A stretch of DNA of 39,871 nucleotides from Streptomyces sp. CB01881 (GCF_002953255.1 NZ_CP026498.1:5811825-5851695); one strand, 5' to 3'; shown: positions 1 to 7,542, counted from the first letter of the stretch. The notes: a model not told the origin generated them from the sequence alone. Translations and numbers: made by a program.

Positions 1-639
1 TCCCGGGTCTAAGTGCGAGATGTACTTGGTGGTGTTGCACGGCCACGGCACGTCCGCCTGACCCTCGGCGAGCGGGGCACCGACGGTGTGCACGGCCTTG
101 ACGAAGTCGCCGTCCTCACCGAGCTGGTCCAGCACGGCCTGGCCCATGCGGGTCATCACGCGCATCGACACGGCGACGTAGGCGGAGTCGGTGATCTCGA
201 CGCCGTACGCGGCCAGCGGGGAGCCCACCGGGCCCATAGAGAAGGGCACCACGTACATGGTGCGGCCCTTCATCGCGCCGCGGAACAGACCGTTCTCCCC
301 CTGGAAGAGGGCCCGCATCTCGGCGGGGGCCTTCCAGTTGTTGGTCGGGCCGGCGTCCTTCTCCTGCTCGGAGCAGATGTAGGTGCGGTCCTCGACGCGC
401 GCCACGTCCGTGGGATCCGAGGCGGCGTAGTAGGAGTTGGGGCGCTTGTCCTCGTTGAGCTTCTTGAAGGTGCCCTGAGCCACCAGCAGGTCCGCGAGGC
501 GCTGGTACTCCTCGTCCGAACCGTCGCACCACTCGATGCGCTCCGGCTGGGTGAGCTCCGCGATCTCGCTCACCCAGGCCAGCAGACGCTCGTGGCGGGT
601 GGGCGCGGATGCGCTGAGAGCGAGGTTCTCGTTCGACAC
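1..639 (-). CDS. pckG: Phosphoenolpyruvate carboxykinase (GTP), N-terminal part, cut by window edge
   Basis: The enzyme converts oxaloacetate plus GTP to PEP, CO2 and GDP in the cytosol, the entry step of gluconeogenesis. The 213 visible codons carry family hallmarks: WCDGSDEEY near residue 37, [19 protein letters not shown], the GPTNNW segment, then [24 protein letters not shown] and [12 protein letters not shown]. The GTG at 639 is preceded by ACGGAG about 4 nt upstream. Catalytic and nucleotide-binding parts lie beyond the left edge. The last visible residues read HLDPG, whereas the family normally has HFPE after KYIS/C, and the Leu is a TTA codon at bases 10-12. This may be a real divergence or an artefact of a sequence end. 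The family assignment is certain; integrity of the edge is not. Confidence 0.95.
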   Translation of the reverse strand, partial: MSNENLALSASAPTRHERLLAWVSEIAELTQPERIEWCDGSDEEYQRLADLLVAQGTFKKLNEDKRPNSYYAASDPTDVARVEDRTYICSEQEKDAGPTNNWKAPAEMRALFQGENGLFRGAMKGRTMYVVPFSMGPVGSPLAAYGVEITDSAYVAVSMRVMTRMGQAVLDQLGEDGDFVKAVHTVGAPLAEGQADVPWPCNTTKYISHLDPG

Positions 640-884
640 GATCGCTCCGTTTCACGCCATCTCGGCAGGGAGACGGCGTAGCGGGGGTTTGAGGGTGCTT
701 GCAGCGTAGCTCCGGTCTCCGGCCCCGAATACGGCGCAGCGGTGAAATTGACGCATCTTTTACTACATTCAGTCTGGTTACTGGTTGGTAATGCGGCGCT
801 TCCGGCCGGGCAGGGACACCTCGACCCCACCCTCGAACACTCCAAAACGTCCAAGTAGTGACGAGGACCACTTCCTACGCGGCA

Positions 885-908
885 GTAACCTACGGACCCG
901 TAGGTAAC
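885..908. promoter_or_regulatory. Palindromic operator candidate upstream of the PAQR gene
   Basis: An inverted repeat has 11-bp arms (GTAACCTACGG and CCGTAGGTAAC) around a 2-nt centre, with a single mismatched pair. It ends 7 nt before the ATG at 916, so a bound protein would cover the promoter or ribosome-binding region. The arms and position are seen; the regulator is unknown. The 276-nt gap to pckG otherwise holds a relatively AT-rich patch near 750-790 that may carry promoters for both divergent genes. Confidence 0.6.
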
Positions 909-915
909 GGGTAGC

Positions 916-1599
916 ATGCAGCCCATGACTGCTGAGCTCGTGGAGAGCACGGAGCGTACGGAGAGCAAGCCGAAGTGGCGCGGCTGGCTGCACGCCGCGA
1001 TGTTCCCCGCCACGGTGGCCGCCGGGATCGTGTTGATCTGCCAGGCCGGCTCCACATCCGCCAGGGTCGCCTGCGCGATCTACTCGGCCAGCGCCTGGCT
1101 GCTGTTCGGCGTCAGCGCGGTCTACCACCGCTTCACCTGGGGTCCGCGCGGCGACGCCGTGCTGCGCCGGCTCGACCACGCGAACATCTTCCTGATCATC
1201 GCGGGCACCTACACCCCGTTCACCATCCTGCTGCTGGACGGCGGCGCGCGGCAGGCGCTGCTCTGGGTGGCCTGGGGCGGGGCGCTGGCCGGGATCGCGT
1301 TCCGGGTCTTCTGGGTCGGCGCGCCGCGCTGGCTGTACACGCCGGTGTACATCGCCCTGGGCTGGGCCGCCGTGTTCTTCCTGCCGGACTTCCTGCGCAC
1401 CGGCGGCGTCACGGTGGTGGTGCTGATGGTCGTCGGCGGAGTGCTCTACAGCATCGGCGGGGTGGTGTACGCGCTCAAGCGGCCCGATCCGTCACCGCAG
1501 TGGTTCGGCTTCCACGAGGTGTTCCACGCCTTCACCCTCGGGGCCTTCATCACCCAGTACGTCGGGGTCTCACTGGTGGCGTACAGCCCGGTCGGCTGA
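916..1599 (+). CDS. Hemolysin III / PAQR family seven-helix membrane protein
   Basis: This is a 227-aa polytopic membrane protein. It has the family's metal-site motifs: SAVYH after the second helix, the HANIFLIIAGTYTP block, and GFHEVFHAF near the C-terminus (H-x3-H). Seven hydrophobic helices can be counted. Bacterial relatives (TrhA/YqfA) affect membrane energetics and fluidity; despite the name, haemolysis is not an established role here. Start is ATG 916, with an in-frame ATG at 925; neither has a strong Shine-Dalgarno, so the start is uncertain by three codons. A palindrome (885-908) lies directly upstream. The 3' end overlaps by 30 nt the end of the opposite-strand gene 1570-2118. Confidence 0.9.
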   Translation: MQPMTAELVESTERTESKPKWRGWLHAAMFPATVAAGIVLICQAGSTSARVACAIYSASAWLLFGVSAVYHRFTWGPRGDAVLRRLDHANIFLIIAGTYTPFTILLLDGGARQALLWVAWGGALAGIAFRVFWVGAPRWLYTPVYIALGWAAVFFLPDFLRTGGVTVVVLMVVGGVLYSIGGVVYALKRPDPSPQWFGFHEVFHAFTLGAFITQYVGVSLVAYSPVG

Positions 1600-2118
1600 G
1601 CCGGGCACTCCATGACGGGCGGCCGACCGGTCCGGTGACCGGGTGGCCGCCCGTTCCGCTGTCCACTCCGGGGCGGGACGCGGCGGGCGGCCGTGGTCGG
1701 GGCGGTCGTGGTCGGGGTGGTCGCGGTGCGCGGGGCGGGCGCCCGCCGAACGGTCACGGACCTGGCGCCCGTACGGCGCACGCTCGTGCGGGGCGCGCTC
1801 CTGCGGCACCGCCGGGCGGGCCTGGCGCGGGCGGGAGCGGGACCGGCGGACGTCCAGCGCCTCGTGGGCCCGGCGGCAGCGCTCGCAGTGCGCCGCATCG
1901 GGGGTGGCGCCGGCCGACTGGTGGCCGCGCGGGGTGGCCGGCTGGTGCAGCTGCCGCCAGCGGCGGCCGACGTACACCATCAGCAGCAGCACCTCGACCC
2001 CGGCGACCGCCAGCACCAGCGCGGCGCCGTTGATCAGATAAGCGGCGACCACGGCCAGCGCCGATGCCACCACCACGGCCGCGCCCCAGATCTGGGCGTT
2101 CGACTCCCTGTCGGCCAT
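1570..2118 (-). CDS. Small membrane protein of unknown function with basic C-terminal tail
   Basis: A 182-aa product. Residues about 8-52 form two adjacent hydrophobic segments, followed by a long hydrophilic Arg/Pro/His-rich tail with one CERC motif. I do not recognise a family. The ATG at 2118 is supported by GGGGAG 6 nt upstream; a longer reading with 28 more residues lacks that support. The tail has Asp-His-Pro and Arg-rich low complexity and may be partly disordered; the opposite strand is also open there, so the exact 3' extent is less certain than the N-terminus. It converges with, and overlaps by 30 nt, the PAQR gene. Confidence 0.6.
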   Translation of the reverse strand: MADRESNAQIWGAAVVVASALAVVAAYLINGAALVLAVAGVEVLLLMVYVGRRWRQLHQPATPRGHQSAGATPDAAHCERCRRAHEALDVRRSRSRPRQARPAVPQERAPHERAPYGRQVRDRSAGARPAHRDHPDHDRPDHGRPPRPAPEWTAERAATRSPDRSAARHGVPGSADRAVRHQ

Positions 2119-2352
2119 TCGGTCTCCCCTTCCTGCGCCGGGCCAGTGGTCGGCTCCTGCCGCCCCACCCCTTCTCCGCTCTCGGCACGCGTCGGCCAGC
2201 ACTGACCGATTGCCACATCGTATCTACCGACAGTCACCCACAGCCGCCCCGAAGCGGCGAACGACAGATCAACGTTGCGTCAATTCCATGTGCGGAACGC
2301 GCACTTCCAGGACACATCACCGAGCGTGATGGCATGGGTACGACCCGGCGTA

Positions 2353-2393
2353 TTGACGGTCGCCATCTTTTGATGGTTACTGTCATTTGACAG
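2353..2393 (+). promoter_or_regulatory. Putative promoter and two operator-like inverted repeats for the MFS–TetR operon
   Basis: A TTGACG hexamer (2353-2358) is followed after 17 nt by GTTACT (2376-2381), a plausible -35/-10 pair. Two perfect inverted repeats lie within it: CCATC-4 nt-GATGG (2363-2376) and CTGTCA-2 nt-TGACAG (2380-2393). The second covers the -10 end and expected start site, 40 nt before the GTG of the transporter. The TetR regulator encoded in the same operon is the obvious candidate ligand (inference). The rest of the 315-nt gap from 2119 shows no gene. Confidence 0.55.
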
Positions 2394-2433
2394 GAACTTC
2401 CCCGTCCTTCCGACCGGCTTCCGGAGGTTGCCC

Positions 2434-4059
2434 GTGTCCACCGCTCCCGCCCCGGCCCCGCCCGGGCCGCACCCACGACGCTGGCTGGCGCTGGTCGCCG
2501 TCGCGCTGAGCGTCCTGGTGATCAGTTTCGACATGACGATCCTCAACGTGGCCCTGCCCACCCTGGCCTCCCAGCTGCAGGCCACCACCGGGCAGCAGCA
2601 GTGGATCGTCGACTCGTACACCGTGGTCTTCGCCGCCGCGATGCTCCCGGCCGGGCTGATCGGCGACCGCTTCGGCCGCCGCCGCACCCTCACCGTGGGC
2701 CTCGCCCTGTTCGGCCTCGCCTCCGCGGTCGGGATGCTCGCCGACAGCCCCGGCACCCTGATCGCCGCCCGCGCCGCGATGGGCCTGGCCGGCGCGCTGG
2801 TCATGCCGATGTCCATGGCGGTCATCCCCGGACTCTTCCCCTCCGGGGAGCAGCGCCGCGCCACCGCCCTGCTGGCCGCCGCACTGGCGGCCGGGGCCCC
2901 GCTCGGCCCGCTGATCGGCGGCTTCCTGCTCCAGCACTTCTGGTGGGGCGCGGTCTTCGTGATCAACATCCCGTTGACCGCCATCGGCATCGTCGCCTGC
3001 GTGCTGCTGCTCCCGGAGACCCGCAACCCCGCCGCTCCCCCGATCGACCTGCCGGCCACCGTGCTCGGCGCGGGCGGCCTGGCCGCCCTCACCTTCGGCA
3101 TCATCGAGGGCCCCGACCGCGGCTGGGCCGACCCGCTGGTGCTCGGCATGATCGTCGGCTCGCTGGTCGCCCTCACCGCCCTGGTGCTGCGCAGCCGCCG
3201 CCGGCGCGACCCGATGCTCGACCTCGCCCTGCTCGCCGACCCGACCTTCGGCTGGTCGGCGGTGGCCGCGACGCTGGTCTCGCTGGTCCTGTTCGGCGCC
3301 TTCTTCGTCCTGCCGCTCTACTTCCAGAGCGTGCTCGGCGCCGACGCCTTCGGCACCGGCCTGCGGCTGATGCCGATGATGCTCGGGCTGATGGTGGCCG
3401 CCAAGCTCAGCGACCGGCTGGTCACCCGGATCGGCGCCCGCGCGGTGATCACCATCGGACTGGCCGTGCTGGCCGCCGCCCTGCTGCTCGGCAGCCGCAC
3501 CGAGGCCTCCGACGGCTACGGCCTGGCCGCGGCCTGGCTCACCCTGCTCGGCCTGGGCATGGGCCTGTCGCTGATCACCGCCCAGGCCTCCGCCCTGCTC
3601 ACCCTGCCGCCCGCCCGGGCCGGGGTCGGCGCCGGGCTGATCCAGACGCTGCGCCAGGTCGGCGGGGCGATCGGGGTGGCCGTCTTCGGCAGCCTGCTGG
3701 CCGGCTCGTACCGGGGGGCGCTGGACACCACCGCGCTCTCCGCCGACGCCGCGCACAAGGCCGGGCAGTCGGTGGTCGCCGCCGACGCCGTGGCCGCCGC
3801 CACCGGGGACAGGGCGCTGGCCGCGTCCGCGCACGCCGCGTACGTCCACGGCATGACGGTCGTGCTGCTGGTCGCCGGGGTGATCGCGGTGCTGTCGGCG
3901 GTCCTGGTCGCGCTGCGGATGCCCGCCGTCGAGCCGCGCCCCGCGCAGGAGCAGGCCGAGGCGGCGGAGGCGGCCGCCGCCGGGACGGGGCCGCAGCCCG
4001 GACCCCCGCCGGAGGCGTCCTCGGGGACGGCCACCGTGCCGGCCGCCGATCGCGGATAA
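2434..4059 (+). CDS. MFS drug exporter, DHA2 (EmrB/QacA) type, 14 helices
   Basis: A 541-aa inner-membrane proton antiporter likely to export small toxic or signalling molecules. N-terminal SFDMTILNVALPTL, the QWIVDSYTV segment and motif A (GDRFGRRRT) are typical of DHA2 exporters. The antiporter motif C appears as AAGAPLGPLIGG about 155 residues in. GTG 2434 follows a perfect CCGGAGG (2421-2427) with 6-nt spacing; a TTG at 2428 is too close to it. About 40 hydrophilic Ala/Glu/Pro-rich residues end the protein. The tetR gene starts 8 nt after the stop, so the two are co-transcribed. Substrate cannot be told from sequence. Confidence 0.93.
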   Translation: MSTAPAPAPPGPHPRRWLALVAVALSVLVISFDMTILNVALPTLASQLQATTGQQQWIVDSYTVVFAAAMLPAGLIGDRFGRRRTLTVGLALFGLASAVGMLADSPGTLIAARAAMGLAGALVMPMSMAVIPGLFPSGEQRRATALLAAALAAGAPLGPLIGGFLLQHFWWGAVFVINIPLTAIGIVACVLLLPETRNPAAPPIDLPATVLGAGGLAALTFGIIEGPDRGWADPLVLGMIVGSLVALTALVLRSRRRRDPMLDLALLADPTFGWSAVAATLVSLVLFGAFFVLPLYFQSVLGADAFGTGLRLMPMMLGLMVAAKLSDRLVTRIGARAVITIGLAVLAAALLLGSRTEASDGYGLAAAWLTLLGLGMGLSLITAQASALLTLPPARAGVGAGLIQTLRQVGGAIGVAVFGSLLAGSYRGALDTTALSADAAHKAGQSVVAADAVAAATGDRALAASAHAAYVHGMTVVLLVAGVIAVLSAVLVALRMPAVEPRPAQEQAEAAEAAAAGTGPQPGPPPEASSGTATVPAADRG

Positions 4060-4067
4060 TCGAAGGT

Positions 4068-4727
4068 ATGAGCGCAACGCGGCCGACAGCGGCACCCCCG
4101 GCAGCAGCCCCGGCCAACCCGGTCCAGGCCATGCTGGAGGCGCCGCTGTCGCTGCGCGAACGAAAGAAGCTGAAGACCCGCCAGGCGATCCGCCGCGAGG
4201 CGTACCGGCTGATCTCCGAACAGGGCTACGAGGGCACCACCGTGGAGCAGATCGCCGCGGCGGCCGAGGTCTCGCAGTCCACGTTCTTCCGGTACTTCGC
4301 CACCAAGGAGGACCTCGTCCTCACCGACGAGTACGACCCCGCGATGGTCACCGCACTGCTCGCCCGCCCCTCTGACGAACCGTTTCTGCGCTCCTGCCGC
4401 GAGGTCATGGTCGGACTGCTCCGCGAGCTGCTCCAGCACGAGCGCGACGAACTGATCACCCGGATGCGGCTGGTCAACGAAGTCCCCGCGCTGCGGGCCC
4501 GGATGCACGAGACCGCCAACGACCCGCAGCGGCTCTACCTCGCCGTGCTGGCCCAGCGGGCGGGAGTCGACGAGCCGACCTTCGAGATGCGGATCACCGC
4601 GGCCGCCATCGGCGCGGCCACCACCGAGACCGCGCTCCAGTGGGCCCAGGGCGACGGCACCCAGGACATCGTCGACCTGGTCGACCAGGCCTTCGCCGTC
4701 CTGGAACGCGGGTTCACCGGACTCTAG
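4068..4727 (+). CDS. TetR family transcriptional regulator, probably of the adjacent exporter
   Basis: A 219-aa protein. After about 25 Ala/Pro-rich residues comes a classic TetR HTH: RKKLKTRQAIRREAYRLI, then GYEGTTVEQIAAAAEVSQSTFFRYFATKEDLV. The C-terminal half is a helical ligand-binding domain with a YDPAMVTALLA segment resembling the acyl-CoA-dependent MftR-like group, a loose impression. It lies 8 nt downstream of the exporter, so it likely autoregulates the operon through the repeats at 2363-2393. Effector unknown. The AAGG just before the ATG is too close; a GGA 11 nt upstream or translational coupling may serve. Confidence 0.92.
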   Translation: MSATRPTAAPPAAAPANPVQAMLEAPLSLRERKKLKTRQAIRREAYRLISEQGYEGTTVEQIAAAAEVSQSTFFRYFATKEDLVLTDEYDPAMVTALLARPSDEPFLRSCREVMVGLLRELLQHERDELITRMRLVNEVPALRARMHETANDPQRLYLAVLAQRAGVDEPTFEMRITAAAIGAATTETALQWAQGDGTQDIVDLVDQAFAVLERGFTGL

Positions 4728-4762
4728 CCGGGCCCGCGGGTGCGCACGCGGCGGCGGGGCCC
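4727..4762. terminator. Hairpin between convergent genes
   Basis: Perfect 9-bp arms GCCGGGCCC and GGGCCCGGC are separated by 18 nt that can pair further. It starts at the last base of the tetR stop and lies before the end of the convergent gene at 4803. There is no T-tract. Confidence 0.45.
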
Positions 4763-4802
4763 GGCCGCCGCGCCGGACCCCGCCGCCCCTCACCCGGTGG
4801 CG

Positions 4803-5639
4803 CTACCCGCGCCGGGCACCCGCCCGCCGCCGCAGCGCGACGCCCGCGAGCGCGGTGACGCCCAGGGCCGCGGCCGCCGTGACGGCGGGCACCGCGGCAC
4901 CGCCGCCCTGCGCCGCCTCCCGCGCGGTGGCGTCCGGCTGGTAGCCGCCGCCCTTCCCGGCCCGGTCGTACGCCGAGCCGGGCAGCTTGTCCCCGTACCG
5001 CTGCCGGACCAGCTCCTGGTACGCCGCCAGGCTCACCCCGGCCGCGCCCACCGAGCGCCTCGCCTCGTCGTCCAGCGGCAGCACCCGGCCGTCCCGCAGC
5101 ACGTACCAGGCGTTGAGCTGCGGCTCGCGGAACGCCGTCCCGCCGCCGCTGCCGGCCGCCCGCGCCGCGTAGTCGTTCTCGTCACCGCCGGAGGCGATGT
5201 TGACGACCCGCCAGGAGTCCCCCTGCTTCACCGTCCAGACCGAGGCCACCTGGCCGTCCGCCGAGACGGCCCTGCTCGCGGTGAACTCGGCCTTCGCCAC
5301 CGCCGCCCCCGGGGTCCCGGCCACGAAGGCCGCGTCCAGGGTGTAGACCGGCACGGTATCGCCGGACAGCCTCGGCGCGGCCGCGCCCGCCGCCTGCGCC
5401 TCCTCGGCGGCGCCGATGGTGAGCTGCTTGGTCGGCGGCACGCCCCTGCGGGCGAAGAAGTGGCCCAACCGGTCCAGGACGGCGGGGCTCTGGGCGGCGC
5501 CCCGGGCCTGCGCCAGCTCGTCGGCGGTGACCGGCGCGGGGGCGCCGGCCCCGCTCTCGGCGTGGGCCGCCGGGGTGACGGCCAGGCCGAGGCCGGTGGC
5601 GATCAGGACGGCCGCGGCCGCGTTACGGATGCTGGTCAT
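4803..5639 (-). CDS. Secreted, membrane-anchored protein of unknown function, partner of the papain-like protease
   Basis: A 278-aa product with a clean Sec signal peptide (cleavage likely after AHA, about residue 26). An extracellular domain of roughly 210 residues follows, containing VWTVKQGDSWRVVNIASGG and LNAWYVLRDGRVLPLDDEAR. The C-terminus is one helix (about 245-268) followed by RRRAGARRG, a stop-transfer anchor. No LPxTG/LAxTG sortase signal is seen before the helix. It begins 9 nt after the protease stop, with GAGGGG as Shine-Dalgarno, so the two are one operon. No family recognised; substrate, inhibitor or tether of the protease are all possible. Confidence 0.85.
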   Translation of the reverse strand: MTSIRNAAAAVLIATGLGLAVTPAAHAESGAGAPAPVTADELAQARGAAQSPAVLDRLGHFFARRGVPPTKQLTIGAAEEAQAAGAAAPRLSGDTVPVYTLDAAFVAGTPGAAVAKAEFTASRAVSADGQVASVWTVKQGDSWRVVNIASGGDENDYAARAAGSGGGTAFREPQLNAWYVLRDGRVLPLDDEARRSVGAAGVSLAAYQELVRQRYGDKLPGSAYDRAGKGGGYQPDATAREAAQGGGAAVPAVTAAAALGVTALAGVALRRRAGARRG

Positions 5640-5648
5640 GGTCGCCCC

Positions 5649-6308
5649 TCACGCGCCGATCCGGTACAGGGAGTGGGTCCAGGAGAACGTGCCGTTGGAC
5701 ACGTAGTAGTTGTAGTCCGCCCAGTTGTAGCGGTAGTTGGACGGCCACGGGTCGCCCCAGTAGACCTGGTTGCCGGTGGTGTCGTACCCGTACACCACGT
5801 GCATGTGGCCGCCGCCGGAACTCCACTGGATCCGGGTCTCGATCGGGCGGTCGGCGTTCACCTCGGTCTGCACGGTGCTGTAGCGCAGGTATCCGGTGAC
5901 GTACGAGCCCGGGTTGATGCCGATCCAGCTCAGGCCGTTCTGCACATCGCCCAGCGTGGCCTGGCTGTTGGGGCAGGTGGAGTTGGCCGAGCGGCCGAAC
6001 GCGGCGTTGCAGAACTGGTTCTGGCTGTAGTCGTAGCCGAACCAGGTGGCGATGGTGTTGCCGCTCGCCGCCCAGCACCAGTTGGTCTGCTGTTGCTGCT
6101 GCATGGTGATGTTGAGCTTCTTGTACGTGCCGGCCAGGTCGGCCGTACTGCCCGGGGCGCCCGCCGGGCGGACGTGTGCGGTGGGGGCCGGCGCGCCGTT
6201 GGGGGCGGCGGAGGCCGGGGCGGTCGCGGCGACGGTGAACACCGGGCCGAGCACGCCGAGCGCGAGCACCGAGACCGCGCGGCGCAGGCGTATCCGTGGA
6301 ACTGACAT
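5649..6308 (-). CDS. Secreted papain-like cysteine protease (C39/C70-like fold)
   Basis: A 219-aa protein with an Arg-rich signal peptide (RIRLRR then a hydrophobic core; cleavage near ASA, about residue 34). Catalytic Cys78 lies in QQTNWCWAASGNTIATWFGY, the usual papain-like Q...NWCWA block with the oxyanion Gln just before it. His168 or His170 lies in GGGHMHVVYGYD, and Asp186 in VYWGDPWP. Two further Cys (100, 112) may form a disulphide. It sits directly upstream of its anchored partner and divergent from an HTH regulator. Shine-Dalgarno GGAGGA lies 8 nt before ATG 6308. It could be a housekeeping exoprotease or a dedicated processing enzyme; natural substrate unknown. Confidence 0.88.
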   Translation of the reverse strand: MSVPRIRLRRAVSVLALGVLGPVFTVAATAPASAAPNGAPAPTAHVRPAGAPGSTADLAGTYKKLNITMQQQQQTNWCWAASGNTIATWFGYDYSQNQFCNAAFGRSANSTCPNSQATLGDVQNGLSWIGINPGSYVTGYLRYSTVQTEVNADRPIETRIQWSSGGGHMHVVYGYDTTGNQVYWGDPWPSNYRYNWADYNYYVSNGTFSWTHSLYRIGA

Positions 6309-6385
6309 GGGGGCGTTCCTCCTTGCACAGGCACAGGAGTGGAGAGGTGTGGGGGTGCGGTCCGGATCGCGTCACCGAGCATCCC

Positions 6386-6411
6386 GCCGTTGACAAAGCC
6401 TGGTCAACGGC
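6386..6411. promoter_or_regulatory. Large perfect inverted repeat in the divergent protease/regulator promoter region
   Basis: Perfect 9-bp arms GCCGTTGAC and GTCAACGGC flank an 8-nt centre. Each arm contains a TTGAC that could act as the -35 element for one direction (the plus-strand copy reads TTGACA). No convincing -10 was found. Its symmetry and position between divergent genes suggest an operator; the binding protein is not known. Confidence 0.6.
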
Positions 6412-6432
6412 CCTCGCGGCCCCCGCCCGCAG

Positions 6433-6460
6433 ATGTGAACGACCCCGCCCAGGTGTGAAC
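6433..6460 (+). promoter_or_regulatory. Two TGTGAAC direct repeats 20 nt apart
   Basis: ATGTGAAC (6433-6440) and GTGTGAAC (6453-6460) are spaced exactly 20 nt, two helical turns, so they present the same face of the DNA. The same half-site forms the full palindrome at 6520-6531. Candidate binding sites for the HTH protein encoded downstream. Confidence 0.5.
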
Positions 6461-6519
6461 GCCGCCCCCGGAACCGCCGCGCGGCAGCGCCTCCGCCGGT
6501 GACAAACCGCCTTCCACAT

Positions 6520-6531
6520 GTGAATATTCAC
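6520..6531. promoter_or_regulatory. Perfect palindrome GTGAATATTCAC upstream of the HTH gene
   Basis: A 12-bp perfect palindrome whose half-site GTGAA matches the two direct repeats at 6433-6460. It lies 42 nt upstream of the preferred ATG at 6574, as expected for an autoregulatory operator. If translation instead began at the weakly supported GTG 6499, it would be coding, which argues for the later start. Confidence 0.5.
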
Positions 6532-6573
6532 GACCAACCGGAACCCGCCGGCCCGACCCCCGAAGAGGCCGCC

Positions 6574-7506
6574 ATGCACCGCGGCGAACAGGCCGACCTC
6601 GCCACCGCCCTGCGCACCGGCCCGTTCCACCTCGCCCTGCGCACCGCCATCGCCGCCCGCGGCCTCGCCCTGCACCGCGTCCGCGAACACCTCGCCCAAC
6701 GCGGCGTCCAGGTCGGCATCACCAGCCTCAGCTACTGGCAGCAGGGCCGCCGCCGGCCCGAACGGGCCGAATCCCTGCGCGCGGTCCGGGTGCTGGAGGA
6801 CGTCCTGGACCTCCCCGCGCACTCCCTCACCCGGCTCCTCGGTCCCCGCCGCGCCACCCCCGCCGACCCGGCCGGCCCGCCCGTCCTCCCCTACCGCGAC
6901 CTCATCACCCCGGCCACCGCCGTCGACGACCTCCTCGCCACCATCGCGAGCCCGCGCGACACCGGCCTGCACACCATCACCCACATCGAACGGATCCGCG
7001 TCGGCCCCGACCGCCACCTCGTCCGCCGCGACTCCCAGCACGCCCTGCGCGCCCACCGCGACGGCATCGACCGCTACCTGGCCATCTACCAGGGCGATCC
7101 CGGCTGCGACATCACCCGCGTCGGCGTCCGCGCCGAGGAGAACTGCCGCCCCGGCCGCATCCGCCGCGACCCCACCCACGACCTGCTCGCCGCCGAGCTC
7201 CTCCTCGACCGCCGCCTCCGGGCCGGCGACACCCACCTGCTCGGCTACGGCTTCGACGACGCCCCGTCACCCACGCCCAGCAGCGAGTACGTCCGCGGCT
7301 TCAACTCCGGCGCCGGCCAGTACGTCCTCCAGGTCACCTTCCACCCCGCCGCCCTCCCCGTCCGCTGCCACCGCTTCGCCCTCCACTCCCCCGGCGGGAA
7401 GCCGTACGGGACGGAGGAGCTGACGCTGGACGGCCACCACTGCGTCCACCTCGTGGGCTCGGCGCTCCAGCCGTGCCTGCTGGGCATCCGGTGGGACTGG
7501 GAGTAG
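6574..7506 (+). CDS. HTH (XRE-like) regulator with uncharacterised C-terminal domain
   Basis: A 310-aa protein. Residues about 14-85 resemble a lambda-repressor-like HTH domain: LALRTAIAARGLALHRVREHLAQRG, then SLSYWQQGRRRPER and a helix ending LPAHSLTRLLG. The remaining about 200 residues (including DTGLHTITHIERIRVGPD, FHPAALPVRCHRFA and a GIRWDWE end) match nothing I recognise; they may sense a ligand or the secreted protease system. ATG 6574 follows GAAGAGG with 5-nt spacing; in-frame GTGs at 6499 and 6520 have no Shine-Dalgarno and would overlap the palindrome at 6520-6531. It is divergent from the protease operon and a natural candidate for its control. Codon use is typical of the window, so no sign of recent transfer. 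Confidence 0.78.
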   Translation: MHRGEQADLATALRTGPFHLALRTAIAARGLALHRVREHLAQRGVQVGITSLSYWQQGRRRPERAESLRAVRVLEDVLDLPAHSLTRLLGPRRATPADPAGPPVLPYRDLITPATAVDDLLATIASPRDTGLHTITHIERIRVGPDRHLVRRDSQHALRAHRDGIDRYLAIYQGDPGCDITRVGVRAEENCRPGRIRRDPTHDLLAAELLLDRRLRAGDTHLLGYGFDDAPSPTPSSEYVRGFNSGAGQYVLQVTFHPAALPVRCHRFALHSPGGKPYGTEELTLDGHHCVHLVGSALQPCLLGIRWDWE

Positions 7507-7542
7507 GAGGACCGGGACCAGGACCAGGACGGCCGCCGGGGT

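Noticed and set aside
1643..2205. Plus-strand frames opposite the small membrane protein gene
   Set aside because: No ribosome site and Arg/Gly-rich translations; the minus frame has helices and a good Shine-Dalgarno.
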